Assembly (NCBI GenBank): GCA_001302245.1
Contig: LGYU01000020.1
Location: 1 to 64,000 of the forward strand
Origin: Chitinophagaceae bacterium PMP191F
GTDB taxonomy: Bacteria > Bacteroidota > Bacteroidia > Chitinophagales > Chitinophagaceae
DNA length: 64,000 bases
Direction of reading: 5' to 3'
A model generated the notes under the pieces. It was not told where the DNA came from and made no database searches. It worked only from the letters and a program-made list of their open reading frames with translations. Positions 17,576 through 27,414 of the stretch are shown one piece after another. The position numbers were made by a program, and so were the translations under genes. Within the stretch, counting starts at the first letter, position 1; the number at the start of each line of letters is the position of its first letter.

Positions 17576-17735
17576 TCAATTTGAAAATCTGAAAATGAGA
17601 CAATTTGAAAAATGTCTTGTTAACAGGTTTTCAGGATATAAAATAATTGGTTTGAAGATTTAATGACAGGCTGCTTTTATTGAATCATCCTCTCATTTTC
17701 AAATTTTCAAAGTACCACATTCTCAAATTGGTTTT
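17576..17735. repeat. Paired intergenic repeat (nuoJ-nuoK gap)
   Basis: Forward caatttgaaaatctgaaaat gagacaatttgaaaaatg (17579-17616) is mirrored by cctctcattttcaaattttc and cattctcaaattg (17690-17732). This is the clearest long inverted arrangement of the series. Confidence 0.75.
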
Positions 17736-18065
17736 ATGAAAATTGAATATTACATCGTATTGGCTATTGCGCTGTTCTGTATTGGCGTTACCGGTGTGTT
17801 GATACGCCGCAATGCCATTATCATTTTCATGTGCGTAGAGCTGATGCTGAATGCAGTGAACCTGTTGCTGGTAGCATTTTCAAAAATGCACCATGTTGCG
17901 GGCGCCGTTGCCAATCCGGCTGCAGGGATTGACGGACAGCTTTTTGTATTCTTCATTATGGTAGTGGCTGCTGCCGAAGTAAGCGTGGGGTTGGCCATTA
18001 TTGTAATGATGTATCGTAATACGCATTCGGTGGATGTTAATTTTTTGAACAGGTTGAAACACTAA
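17736..18065 (+). CDS. nuoK: NADH-quinone oxidoreductase subunit K
   Basis: This 109-residue, three-helix membrane subunit (MrpC-like) of complex I has the conserved glutamates on helices 2 and 3 within [18 protein letters not shown] and [15 protein letters not shown]. Length is normal. Confidence 0.96.
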   Translation: MKIEYYIVLAIALFCIGVTGVLIRRNAIIIFMCVELMLNAVNLLLVAFSKMHHVAGAVANPAAGIDGQLFVFFIMVVAAAEVSVGLAIIVMMYRNTHSVDVNFLNRLKH

Positions 18066-18108
18066 ACGGCCAGTGGCGGAACGCCGGATCTTTTCCGTGT
18101 AACGCTTT

Positions 18109-18126
18109 CGGCTTACTATAGAATAT
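18109..18126. repeat. 18-bp repeat copy 1 at the nuoL start
   Basis: CGGCTTACTATAGAATAT matches 21561-21578 with one mismatch. Copy 1 runs into the nuoL ATG (18125). It may carry translation or spacing signals, or be a remnant of a repeat word. Confidence 0.6.
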
Positions 18127-20029
18127 GAGCAAATTTGTTTTTTTAGTTCCCTTATTTCCCCTGATCGGTTTTTTGATCAATGGATTATTCAGGAAACAAT
18201 TGCCAAAACCACTGCCGGGTATTATCGGTAGTGTAGCTGTACTTGCCTCCTTCATTGTCAGCGTCTTGCTTTTCAACGACGTGCGGAACGGGGCTATACA
18301 TGTGGTGAACCTGTTTGACTTTATCACTGTAAAAGACTTTTCTATTCCTTTTTCATTCAGGGTTGACCAGTTATCATCACTGTTTCTATTGGTGATCACC
18401 GGTGTTGGCTTCCTGATACACGTGTACTCTACATCGTACATGCATGAAGAAGAAGGACCACATTTCTCACGCTACTTTGCTTATCTCAACCTGTTCGTGT
18501 TTTCTATGTTGTTGCTGGTAATGGGCAACAACTATGTGATCATGTTCATTGGCTGGGAAGGTGTAGGGCTGTGTTCTTATTTGCTTATCGGCTACTGGTT
18601 TAAGAATACTGATTATAACAATGCCGCTAAGAAAGCCTTTATCATGAACCGTATTGGTGATGTTGGCTTTTTACTGGCTATATTCTGGTTGCTGAATAAA
18701 CTGGGTACTGTTACTTATTATACACCAGAACAAACCGGTGTACTGGATCTGTTTGCAAAACTTTCCACAACAGATCTTACCGGCATTACTTTATTACTGT
18801 TTGTAGGTGCTACCGGTAAAAGTGCACAGATACCTTTATATACCTGGTTGCCTGATGCGATGGCGGGTCCCACACCTGTATCAGCATTGATCCACGCGGC
18901 AACGATGGTTACTGCAGGTATCTATATGATTGCCCGTAGCAACGTATTGTATACACTGGCACCGGTTTCACAAACCGTAGTGGCAGTGATTGGTCTGGCA
19001 ACAGCCATCCTGGCTGCCACCATCGCGTTGAAACAGAACGATATTAAAAAAGTACTGGCTTATTCTACAGTAAGTCAGTTAGGATATATGTTTGTTGGTC
19101 TTGGTGTAGGCGCATATACCGGCGCTGTGTTCCATGTAATGACGCATGCTTTCTTCAAAGCCCTGTTGTTCCTGGGTGCAGGTTCTGTAATTCATGCCAT
19201 GCACCACGAACAGGATATCCGTAATATGGGTGGACTATACAAACGTTTACCAATTACCCATTTAACATTCCTGATAGGTTGTATTGCCATTGCCGGTATT
19301 CCGCCATTCAGTGGTTTCTTCTCCAAAGATGAGATCCTGGGTGCAGCGTATGCAGCAAATCCCATTTACTGGGCGGTAGGCGTTATCGGCGCAATTATGA
19401 CAGCATTCTATATGTTCCGTTTGTATGCCACTACCTTCCTGGGTAAATTCAGGGGTACGCACGAGCAGGAACATCATCTGCATGAAAGTCCTGCCAGTAT
19501 GACGATTCCCCTGATCACCCTTGCGATCCTGGCTGCAGGCAGTGGCGCATTTGGTGTACCTGAAGTACTGGGTGGTCAACACCGGTTAGAGCACTTCCTG
19601 GCACCTATATTCGCAACATCTGAAAAACTGAAAGAAGCACATCATCTGGAGCACAATACAGAGTATATGCTGATGGGTATATCCGTAGCAGTTGCATTGA
19701 TCGCTGCAGTGTGGGCATTATTACGCTTTAGCAAAAAGCCTGATCTGCAGGAAGCTACCGGTTTGGGTAAAGTGCTGGAAAATAAATGGTATGTGGATGA
19801 GCTGTACAACACTATTATAGTAAAACCGCTGAACGGCTTTGCTAAATTCCTAAACTCATTTGTGGAGAAAGACGTGATAGATTGGGTAGTGAATGGGGTT
19901 GGTCGTCTGGTAAATTATTTCAGCCGTCAGGTTCGCCTGTTGCAAAGCGGACAGGTAGGTAGTTATGTATTACTGATGGTGCTGAGTATCGTAGTGTTTT
20001 TTGTAGTACAGTTTTTTGTAAAGAAGTAG
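18125..20029 (+). CDS. nuoL: NADH-quinone oxidoreductase subunit L
   Basis: This 634-residue antiporter-like proton-pumping subunit sits at the distal end of the membrane arm. Landmarks are EEEGPHFSRYFAYLNLFVFSM, GWEGVGLCSYLLIGYW (with the essential Glu), GATGKSAQIPLYTWLPDAM, LIHAATMVTAGIYMI and GLYKRLPITHLTFLIG. A His-rich loop (HEQEHHLHES, about residue 445) and the long lateral C-terminal helix are present. Confidence 0.97.
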   Translation: MSKFVFLVPLFPLIGFLINGLFRKQLPKPLPGIIGSVAVLASFIVSVLLFNDVRNGAIHVVNLFDFITVKDFSIPFSFRVDQLSSLFLLVITGVGFLIHVYSTSYMHEEEGPHFSRYFAYLNLFVFSMLLLVMGNNYVIMFIGWEGVGLCSYLLIGYWFKNTDYNNAAKKAFIMNRIGDVGFLLAIFWLLNKLGTVTYYTPEQTGVLDLFAKLSTTDLTGITLLLFVGATGKSAQIPLYTWLPDAMAGPTPVSALIHAATMVTAGIYMIARSNVLYTLAPVSQTVVAVIGLATAILAATIALKQNDIKKVLAYSTVSQLGYMFVGLGVGAYTGAVFHVMTHAFFKALLFLGAGSVIHAMHHEQDIRNMGGLYKRLPITHLTFLIGCIAIAGIPPFSGFFSKDEILGAAYAANPIYWAVGVIGAIMTAFYMFRLYATTFLGKFRGTHEQEHHLHESPASMTIPLITLAILAAGSGAFGVPEVLGGQHRLEHFLAPIFATSEKLKEAHHLEHNTEYMLMGISVAVALIAAVWALLRFSKKPDLQEATGLGKVLENKWYVDELYNTIIVKPLNGFAKFLNSFVEKDVIDWVVNGVGRLVNYFSRQVRLLQSGQVGSYVLLMVLSIVVFFVVQFFVKK

Positions 20030-20079
20030 CTGTAAGTAGCTACTGATCCCGTATTTCTAATTTCGTATTTCAACTTTGT
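20030..20079. repeat. Short-word repeat (nuoL-nuoM gap)
   Basis: Words ctgtaagtagctactgatcc and cgtatttctaatttcgtatt tcaac fill the gap. The second part is a reverse-type 'gaaatacgaaat' word. No other feature seen. Confidence 0.45.
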
Positions 20080-21552
20080 ATGATACCTGTTCTACTAATA
20101 GTTATCCCGTTACTGAGTGGTTTGGCCACATTCTTCCTGAAAAGGGAGGCTGATGCCAAACGCTGGGGTGTATTGTCCTCTATTATTACCCTGGTGGTTT
20201 CTCTGCTGGGTTTGTGTATATTGAAACAGCCCGGTGATCTGCATGCTGATTTTACCTGGTTGCCCATGATCGGCAGCAGCTTTGCTGTTGGACTGGATGG
20301 TATGGGACAGGTACTGTGTCTGTTAACCGCTATTGCATTCCCTGTTATTTTCATTGCTACCTATAATGCGTCTTACAAAAATGCCAACAGGTTCTATGCG
20401 CTGATGCTGTTATCACAGGCCGGCCTCATGGGTGTGTTTGTGGCTATGGATGCATTGGTGTTCTATTTCTTCTGGGAACTGGCACTCATCCCCGCATATT
20501 TCCTGTGTTCAATATGGGGTGGCGACAGACGTATTGCTGTAACATTCAAGTTCTTCATTTATACTTTTATCGGTTCGCTATGTATGCTGATTGGGATTCT
20601 GTATGTATATGCACATACCGAAGACCATTCTTTTGCCCTGCAGTCTTTTTACAACGTAAAATTTGATGGCACAGGTAACGGACCAGCCTGGTTGTTCTGG
20701 GCGTTCTTTATTGCTTTTGCTATCAAAATGCCGATATTCCCTTTCCATACATGGCAGCCCGATACTTACGAGCAATCACCTACTGCCACTACTATGGTAT
20801 TGAGTGGTGTAATGGTGAAGATGGGTATTTTCGGAATTATCCGCTGGCTGGTGCCGGTATTGCCATTGGCAAGCTGGGCGTGGGGCGATACTGTTGCTGC
20901 ACTAAGTGTGGTGGGAATGGTATATGCTTCCTTACTGGCTATGCAACAGGATGATCTTAAACGCCTGATAGCTTACTCCTCTATTGCACACATGGGCCTG
21001 ATGTGCCTGGCTGTTTTTGTAGCTTCACAGGCAGGTATCCAGGGGGTAATGATCCAGATGTTCAATCACGGTATCAACATCATTGCTATGTGGATTGTGG
21101 TGGAACTGATAGAACGCCAGTTTGGTACACGTAAAATGTCCGAACTGGGTGGGTTAGCCCAGAAAGCCCCGGTACTGGCAATTCTGCTGGTAATTGTGGC
21201 ACTGGCAAACGTTGCCCTGCCGCTGACCAATGCATTTGTAGGAGAATTTCTGATGTTCAGCGGTGTATTTGTTTCCAACGTTTCCAGGTACAACTATATC
21301 TTCACTGCGGTAGGAGCCCTCAGTATTATCCTTTCTGCCGTGTACACACTGAACATGATCCAGCGTGTATTTTATGGTAACACCAACAGCCTTACAGCCG
21401 GTGCGCGGGATATTAAAATGAATGAGAAACTGGTGCTGGCAGTACTGGTGGTTGTGATACTGGCAATAGGCTTATATCCTAAGCCCGTACTGGAAATAAC
21501 CCAGTCAACGGTTGATACGATCTTTTCAAAAATGTGGATTAAACACCCGTAA
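20080..21552 (+). CDS. nuoM: NADH-quinone oxidoreductase subunit M
   Basis: This 490-residue antiporter-like subunit pumps protons in complex I. It has the FFWELALIPAYFLCSIWGG segment with the key Glu, KMPIFPFHTWQPDTYEQSPT, SIAHMGLMCLAVF and the helix HL-containing core. The 14-helix layout is intact. Confidence 0.96.
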   Translation: MIPVLLIVIPLLSGLATFFLKREADAKRWGVLSSIITLVVSLLGLCILKQPGDLHADFTWLPMIGSSFAVGLDGMGQVLCLLTAIAFPVIFIATYNASYKNANRFYALMLLSQAGLMGVFVAMDALVFYFFWELALIPAYFLCSIWGGDRRIAVTFKFFIYTFIGSLCMLIGILYVYAHTEDHSFALQSFYNVKFDGTGNGPAWLFWAFFIAFAIKMPIFPFHTWQPDTYEQSPTATTMVLSGVMVKMGIFGIIRWLVPVLPLASWAWGDTVAALSVVGMVYASLLAMQQDDLKRLIAYSSIAHMGLMCLAVFVASQAGIQGVMIQMFNHGINIIAMWIVVELIERQFGTRKMSELGGLAQKAPVLAILLVIVALANVALPLTNAFVGEFLMFSGVFVSNVSRYNYIFTAVGALSIILSAVYTLNMIQRVFYGNTNSLTAGARDIKMNEKLVLAVLVVVILAIGLYPKPVLEITQSTVDTIFSKMWIKHP

Positions 21553-21560
21553 GCGCACAC

Positions 21561-21578
21561 CGGCTTACTGTAGAATAT
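21561..21578. repeat. 18-bp repeat copy 2 between nuoM and nuoN
   Basis: CGGCTTACTGTAGAATAT differs from 18109-18126 at one base. It lies 28 bp before the nuoN ATG. Confidence 0.6.
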
Positions 21579-21605
21579 TATCAAAAGAAAGCACAGAATT
21601 CAGTT

Positions 21606-22985
21606 ATGAATGCAATTGTAATATCGGCCGTATGGGGAGTGGTGATGATGTTCAGTGGCCTGTTCAGTAAAAATAAAGCTGTTGTACGCACCCTGGCAGT
21701 ACTGGGAATGGCTTTGCTGCTGTTGACCAACCTGCTTGAAATGGGAGGAGTACAGTTATTTCATGTCAATACCAACAACATGCTGTCTTTTGACAGTTTT
21801 GGCCTGTTGTTCAATACCATTGCGTTCATCAGCACTTTGCTATTTTTCCTGCTGTCAGGTCGTGATATGGAAAATGTGGGGGTGAACCTGGCTGAGTATT
21901 ATGCCCTGATCTTCTTTATATCATGTGGTATCAGTATTTCTACCTCTTTCAATTCACTGCTGATGCTGTTCCTTGGTATTGAGATCATTTCTATTCCGCT
22001 GTATATTTTAACTGGTAGCGATAAACGTAACCTGAAAAGCAACGAAGCCTCTTTGAAATACTTCCTTATGGGGTCTTTCTCTACAGGTTTGATGCTGATG
22101 GGCATTGCACTGATTTATGGTGTAAAAGGAAGTTTTGATATCAATACCATTGCTGCCGGTACCAGCACATTAAGCTCAATGATGGCTGCCGGCCTGTTGC
22201 TGCTGATCTTTTCAATGGCTTTCAAAGTATCTGCAGCTCCTTTCCATTTCTGGACCCCGGATGTGTATGATGGCGCACCTACTGTATTCACATCTTTTAT
22301 GGCCACCATTGTAAAAGGTGCTGTGTTCATTGCGTTCATTCGGCTATTGCAAGGTGCTTTTGATGAAACACATGCCAAATGGCGTTTGATCATTGCCATT
22401 ATTACCGCTGCTACATTGCTGATCGGTAATATTACCGCCGTATTTCAGCAAAGTGTTAAAAGAATGCTGGCATACTCCAGTATTGCACAGGCTGGCTTTA
22501 TGCTGTTCAGCCTGGTAGCACTGAATGGTATGGCAAAAGAAGGTCTCATTTTCTATACTGCCGCCTACAGTCTGGCCACAATTGGTGCATTTGCCATTTT
22601 GATCAGGATGAAGGATTATACATTTGAAGGTTTTAACGGTCTGGCAAAACATCATCCGTTGCTGGCTGCTACCAATACCATTTTCCTGCTGTCACTGGCA
22701 GGTATCCCCGCCACTGCAGGTTTTATGGCTAAATTTTATATGCTGGCCGCTGTGGTGAACTCCGGTGAAACAATGTGGCTGGTGATTATTGCCATTATCT
22801 GTGCAGCTATCAGCGTATACTATTACTTCCGTGTTATCCAGGCAATGTACTTTAAAGACGGAGAGGCGCAGAGCATTCCTGTTTCAGCCGGTTTTAAAGG
22901 GTTGCTGGTGGTACTGGCTGCTATAATTATCCTGTTGGGACTTTTTCCGCATGTACTGATCAACAAACTGTACCTGATGTTTTAA
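21606..22985 (+). CDS. nuoN: NADH-quinone oxidoreductase subunit N
   Basis: This 459-residue antiporter-like proton-pumping subunit is the last gene of the operon. Family sequence includes LMLFLGIEIISIPLYILTG, KVSAAPFHFWTPDVYDGAPT, SSIAQAGFMLFSLVAL and GIPATAGFMAKFYMLA. A hairpin terminator follows. Confidence 0.96.
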   Translation: MNAIVISAVWGVVMMFSGLFSKNKAVVRTLAVLGMALLLLTNLLEMGGVQLFHVNTNNMLSFDSFGLLFNTIAFISTLLFFLLSGRDMENVGVNLAEYYALIFFISCGISISTSFNSLLMLFLGIEIISIPLYILTGSDKRNLKSNEASLKYFLMGSFSTGLMLMGIALIYGVKGSFDINTIAAGTSTLSSMMAAGLLLLIFSMAFKVSAAPFHFWTPDVYDGAPTVFTSFMATIVKGAVFIAFIRLLQGAFDETHAKWRLIIAIITAATLLIGNITAVFQQSVKRMLAYSSIAQAGFMLFSLVALNGMAKEGLIFYTAAYSLATIGAFAILIRMKDYTFEGFNGLAKHHPLLAATNTIFLLSLAGIPATAGFMAKFYMLAAVVNSGETMWLVIIAIICAAISVYYYFRVIQAMYFKDGEAQSIPVSAGFKGLLVVLAAIIILLGLFPHVLINKLYLMF

Positions 22986-23048
22986 AACCGCGGATCTCTG
23001 ATGCGGAATGTCTGTCGGTCCGTTTTCAGAATATAACTTATCATCATG

Positions 23049-23076
23049 GCCCCGCTTATGCGGGGCTATGTATTTT
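23049..23076 (+). terminator. Probable terminator of the nuo operon
   Basis: GCCCCGC at 23049-23055 pairs with 23060-23066 across a TTAT loop, followed by TATGTATTTT. The stem is short but GC-rich and correctly placed after nuoN. Confidence 0.6.
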
Positions 23077-23163
23077 CCGGGCAACACGGTTTTAACACAT
23101 GCCCATCACCAGGCATTCTGCGTTGAACGTAATATTTATTACCTTAGTGAGACATATTATTAT

Positions 23164-24444
23164 ATGACTTTCCGGGACACCTTTTCATTGGCTTTTCGTA
23201 CCATCAGGAGTAATAAGCTCCGCACGGGTATTACTGTTACCATTATTGCATTGGGCATCACTGCATTAATAGGTATCAATACTGCTATTGAAGCAATTCA
23301 GCAGAAATTCCTGGAAAGCTTTTCTTCTATGGGAGCAATGGGGTTCACGGTACGTTATAAAGAACCCCGTCGCATTTTTGGCAATGGTGGCGGCGATCTG
23401 AAAAAAGAAAAGAAAGGACAACGGAAAGAAAAAAAGTCCAACCAGGGTAAACCCATCACCAAACTACAGGCTGAAACATTCAAGACCAATTTCCATTTTC
23501 CTGCAACTGTCAGCATTAACTTATTTGGTCTGCGAGATGGAATTGTAGCAGTAGGCAGCAAAAAAACAAGTCCCAATGTGTGGGTAATGGGAGGGGATGA
23601 AAATTATCTTGACCTGAATGGTTTCAGTATACGGTATGGCCGGAATCTGAATGTATTGGATGTCCAGAGTGGTCGGAACGTTTGTATGATCGGGAAAGAT
23701 GTTGCGGTGAAGTTTTTTGGCGATAACCTGGAGACACCGGTAGATAAGATCATCAAAGTAAATAATATTCCTTTCAGGGTAATTGGTACACTGGAACCAA
23801 AGGGTTCTACATTTGGCCGTAGCCTGGATAATGTGGTGATCACTTCTTATACCAATGTGAGGCGATTCTTCAATTCCAATCCCAATTCTTCATTTTCCAT
23901 ACAGGTAAAAGTAAAAGATATTCAGTTGGTAGATGGTGCTATCAGTGAAGCAACCGGTATCTTCAGACCTATACGGCGTTTGGCCACTACAGAGGAAGAT
24001 AATTTTGTGATGGATAAAAGTGACAGTATTGTTGAAATGCTGATGCGCAATCTGAGTTTTATTACCATTGCTGCAGTAGTGATCGGTATCATTACCCTGG
24101 CAGGCGCTGCTATCGGATTGATGAATATTATGCTGGTTGCTGTAACAGAACGTACCAAAGAAATAGGATTGGTAAAAGCCATTGGTGGCAAAAAGAACAA
24201 TGTGCGTGTACAGTTTTTATATGAATCTATTATCATCAGTTTGCTGGGAGCAGGTATAGGAATCTTTTTTGGTATTCTGCTGGGCAATGTGGTAGGACTA
24301 TTGTTGTCTACCAGTTTCCTGGTACCCTGGGGTTGGGTAGTGGCAGGTATTGTTATTTGTTCGGCTGTAGGGTTGCTGGCCGGTTTATATCCTGCTGTGA
24401 AAGCTGCCAGGCTGAACCCTATTGAAGCGTTGCGTTATGAGTAG
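23164..24444 (+). CDS. ABC transporter permease (MacB/FtsX type)
   Basis: This 426-residue inner-membrane permease begins MTFRDTFSLAFRTIRSNKLR at 23164; a longer in-frame start at 23008 would read through the nuo terminator and is rejected. After helix 1 (about residues 20-42) there is a periplasmic MacB-like core with a Lys-rich insert (about residues 78-97), then three C-terminal FtsX-domain helices with ERTKEIGLVKAIGGKK. It is the membrane partner of an ATPase that is not adjacent. Such proteins export antibiotics or lipoproteins or act mechanically; the substrate is not evident. Confidence 0.9.
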   Translation: MTFRDTFSLAFRTIRSNKLRTGITVTIIALGITALIGINTAIEAIQQKFLESFSSMGAMGFTVRYKEPRRIFGNGGGDLKKEKKGQRKEKKSNQGKPITKLQAETFKTNFHFPATVSINLFGLRDGIVAVGSKKTSPNVWVMGGDENYLDLNGFSIRYGRNLNVLDVQSGRNVCMIGKDVAVKFFGDNLETPVDKIIKVNNIPFRVIGTLEPKGSTFGRSLDNVVITSYTNVRRFFNSNPNSSFSIQVKVKDIQLVDGAISEATGIFRPIRRLATTEEDNFVMDKSDSIVEMLMRNLSFITIAAVVIGIITLAGAAIGLMNIMLVAVTERTKEIGLVKAIGGKKNNVRVQFLYESIIISLLGAGIGIFFGILLGNVVGLLLSTSFLVPWGWVVAGIVICSAVGLLAGLYPAVKAARLNPIEALRYE

Positions 24445-24509
24445 CGCTTGACACAGAACGCCAAATGCTGGAAAACGAGCAGTGAAAAGATAAAAAAATT
24501 ACATACAGG

Positions 24510-24544
24510 AAAAGGCCGGATTGATTTAATCAATCCGGCCTTTT
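24510..24544. terminator. Bidirectional terminator between convergent genes
   Basis: A 17-bp perfect inverted repeat, AAAAGGCCGGATTGATT at 24510-24526 with 24528-24544, ends in T-runs on both strands. It separates the permease gene from the convergent metalloprotease gene. Confidence 0.92.
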
Positions 24545-24575
24545 GCGTTAAATATTCAACATCAAGCGCTCTGCA

Positions 24576-27104
24576 TTATTTCGGATTCAGGATTTTTTCA
24601 ATCCTTTCATTCAGGTCCTGTAAATGATAACGGCTCATTTTATCACCGTATGCAGGAATGGCTGCAGCAATCTCTGCTTTTAATGAACGGAGTGTTCCTT
24701 TGGCAACAGACACAATATCTGTTTTCTTCGGATCGGGGCCGCTTACAGTTCCGATGAATAAGGTAATACCGGATGCAGGGGCTGCAGGAGGATTAATGAT
24801 AGTCCCCAATCTTTCAACAAATGACTTTTGCAAATTGCGGCGGTAATTGTCAATGGGCTTGCGTGCAGACAATTCGCTCCACAGCATTTTTTTCAGGTCA
24901 TCCATAAACTCATCCAGCCTGTAGCCGGCTTCATCACGATTGGGTGTGTTGGCAAGGCGGCTCATACGTGAGGTACTCAACAGAATACCCAGGTAAGTAT
25001 CCTGTAAACTGCTGAGCTGGTTACCGGCCGGTGAGGTGATCTTGTTCAGGATGGTTTTATCCAGTAACCAGTAGGGTGTTTCAAAAAGATGTTTCTGTAA
25101 AAAGCCCATTGCCTCTTTCTGCAGACTTTTCGGTACAACAGTATAAACATTCCCGGGTTGTTCGGTGGTTTTGTAATCTGTATAAATACCGCCTACATAA
25201 GTAATGGCATGTCCCATATAGGTAGCGTACTGTGAAAACACTTCTCCGTACACTTCTTTCAGGTTCAGGTAATTCTCGCCTTCCTCGTTCAGCCAGCCAG
25301 CCAGTTGCGGCAACATCCATTTCAGATTTTTAATACCATATTCGTTGGCTTTCATATTGTCATCACCCAGGCACTCGGTTTGTGCGCGGGGGTCAATACC
25401 GTCCTGATGGATAAAGCGCAAAGCAGGCGTATTATAGCGGGCTTTTACCCAATCGTTCAGGATCGCTTTTTCTTCATCTTCAGTTTTATTGAGAATTGGT
25501 CTGTAGCCCCATTCAATAGACCACAGATCGTATGTGCCTATACGGGGGTAAAGACCTGCCGGTCCGATCTTATCTTCTGGTTGAGCTACATAGTTAAAAC
25601 GTGCATAGTCCATAATAGAAGAGGTATGACCATTGGCTTCCACCCAGGCTTTATCGCGCAGTTTTTCAACTGGTGTGGCTGCAGATGCGCCCATGTTATG
25701 AGGCAATCCCAGGGTATGTCCTACTTCGTGCGAAGAAACAAAACGGATCAGCTGACCCATCAGCTCATCATCAAACTCTGCCTTGCGGGCACGCGGATCG
25801 CTGGGTGCTGCCTGCACCAGGTACCAGTTGCGCAACAGGCTCATCACATTGTGATACCAGTTGATATGCGATTCCAGTATTTCGCCGCTGCGGGGGTCGT
25901 GCACATGCGGGCCCATGGCATTGGGAATATCGGAAGGCTTATATACAATGGCAGAGTAGCGGGCATCTTCAAGGCTCCAGGTACTGTCTTCCTGTTTGGT
26001 AGGAGCCAGGCGGGCTATGATAGCGTTTTTGAAGCCGGCTTTTTCAAAAGCTTTCTGCCAGTCGTTAACACCCTGTATCAGATAGGGCACCCATTTGGCG
26101 GGTGTGGTAGGATCTATATAATAGACAATGGGTTTTTGTGGTTCTACCAGTTCGCCACGTTTAAACTTCTCAATGTCTTCCGGTTTGGGTTCCAGGCGCC
26201 AGCGTGTAACCATGCTGATATCCTTTACACCCTGCGGATTGGCATCAAAATCGGTGTATTCGGTAGTGAAGTAGGCCACACGATCGTCGTAATAACGGGG
26301 ACGCATGGGAACTTTGGGTAATAAGACTATAGAACTGTTCAATTCAAAAGTAGCATTGCCTGCCGGTGCAATCATCGGCATACCGGGTATGGGCGAAGGG
26401 GGAGAGGTTTTGCTATAGGTCTTTACAGTTTTGATCTCGGTATTGATAGGGTAGCTTCTGATATCTAGGATATATGATTTATCAGACTGCAGGCCACCGA
26501 TGCGCAAAGCAGTTTTAAAATACGGGGCAAAGAACAATACATCATTATCACCATTCACATAATCGGTAATGTCAATAACAGCCCCGGTACTATCGGCTGA
26601 AAGGGCTTTGATATCAAATGCTGCAGCTATGGGTTGAACGTTTGAATTCTGTACCGATTTATACATAGGCTTGGTAGAATCCTTGGCATACACGCTGAAA
26701 GAAATATTGCGGAGGAATATTTTATTATTGGGACCACGTTCCAGCCGTATTACGTTATCGTTAATTTCATCACCGGCAAAACCGGCGAAACCGGCACGGG
26801 TATCGATGGGTGCTTTGGAGATCCTGTTCACTACCAATATGTCCCTGTTCAATACAGAGTCGTTCAGTTCAAAGAACCACTTATCATCTACTTTATGGAC
26901 AGTAAAAAGTCCTTTACGGGTAATGGCTTTATCGGTAATAACTTCTTTGTAAGGTTTGGGACCCGCTTTGGGCACAGCCGGAGGCGTTATTGGCGACTGG
27001 GTAGTGGTGGTAACAGGTTTTTTGTCCTGCGCCAGTGCCGGGGTGGATATGCTGCCGGCAAATGTCAGCATAAAAAGGAGTTTGTCAAGGCGTTTGATCT
27101 GCAT
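24576..27104 (-). CDS. Secreted zinc-dependent metalloprotease (DUF5117/DUF5118 type)
   Basis: This 842-residue protein has a signal peptide (about residues 1-25, ending PALAQ) and a Pro/Thr-rich mature start. The zinc site is HEVGHTLGLPHNMG (HExxHxxGxxH, about residue 460), typical of metzincin-like peptidases. The N-terminal half (YKEVITDKAITRKGLFTVHK, VNRISKAPIDTRAGFAGFAG) fits DUF5118/DUF5117, and the C-terminal part the associated DUF4953-like region. It probably cleaves proteins in the periplasm or outside the cell. Monocistronic: a terminator follows and a divergent exb operon lies upstream. Confidence 0.9.
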   Translation of the reverse strand: MQIKRLDKLLFMLTFAGSISTPALAQDKKPVTTTTQSPITPPAVPKAGPKPYKEVITDKAITRKGLFTVHKVDDKWFFELNDSVLNRDILVVNRISKAPIDTRAGFAGFAGDEINDNVIRLERGPNNKIFLRNISFSVYAKDSTKPMYKSVQNSNVQPIAAAFDIKALSADSTGAVIDITDYVNGDNDVLFFAPYFKTALRIGGLQSDKSYILDIRSYPINTEIKTVKTYSKTSPPSPIPGMPMIAPAGNATFELNSSIVLLPKVPMRPRYYDDRVAYFTTEYTDFDANPQGVKDISMVTRWRLEPKPEDIEKFKRGELVEPQKPIVYYIDPTTPAKWVPYLIQGVNDWQKAFEKAGFKNAIIARLAPTKQEDSTWSLEDARYSAIVYKPSDIPNAMGPHVHDPRSGEILESHINWYHNVMSLLRNWYLVQAAPSDPRARKAEFDDELMGQLIRFVSSHEVGHTLGLPHNMGASAATPVEKLRDKAWVEANGHTSSIMDYARFNYVAQPEDKIGPAGLYPRIGTYDLWSIEWGYRPILNKTEDEEKAILNDWVKARYNTPALRFIHQDGIDPRAQTECLGDDNMKANEYGIKNLKWMLPQLAGWLNEEGENYLNLKEVYGEVFSQYATYMGHAITYVGGIYTDYKTTEQPGNVYTVVPKSLQKEAMGFLQKHLFETPYWLLDKTILNKITSPAGNQLSSLQDTYLGILLSTSRMSRLANTPNRDEAGYRLDEFMDDLKKMLWSELSARKPIDNYRRNLQKSFVERLGTIINPPAAPASGITLFIGTVSGPDPKKTDIVSVAKGTLRSLKAEIAAAIPAYGDKMSRYHLQDLNERIEKILNPK

Positions 27105-27414
27105 GTTCTACAATGTTTAAGTAGCTGAAGTTAGGTAAAAGGCCCTTTGTAAAGTTTTGTTATAATGAACCATTCGTCAAAAACCTGTAACCCATTCATT
27201 TCGTTTTTAAATTAAGTCCTTAAATTGCTGTTCCTTTAAAAAGGCCAGGGGTGGTGTTTGGTACCTGCCTATAGGAAATTCCTTATCTTGTGAGCCTGTA
27301 GAAATTTTTATTTATTAAAAAAAATCAAAGGAAAAGACTTTTTCCTTAGAATTGTGAGCCCATTTTTTTAATCTACCGATAGTTTAATTTTAAAACACTA
27401 AAAACAAAACAATC
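27105..27414. other. Divergent intergenic region between metalloprotease and exbB
   Basis: This AT-rich region of 310 bp must hold both promoters. A repeated 9-mer, TTGTGAGCC, occurs at 27288-27296 and 27352-27360 on the exbB side. No ORF or RNA gene was recognised. Confidence 0.6.
27257..27290 (+). promoter_or_regulatory. Possible exbB promoter
   Basis: TTTG at 27257-27260 and TATCTTG at 27284-27290 resemble the Bacteroidota promoter, but the 23-bp spacer is long and the -7 element lacks one T. It would give a leader of about 115 nt. Confidence 0.3.

Noticed and set aside
23008-23163. 52-codon N-terminal extension of the ABC permease
   Set aside because: It spans the nuo terminator hairpin. 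The permease family starts at the short amphipathic segment before helix 1.
25305-26321. 338-codon open frame on the plus strand
   Set aside because: It is antisense to the metalloprotease gene, whose domain motifs are clear; the reverse frame has no signal, motif or start context.
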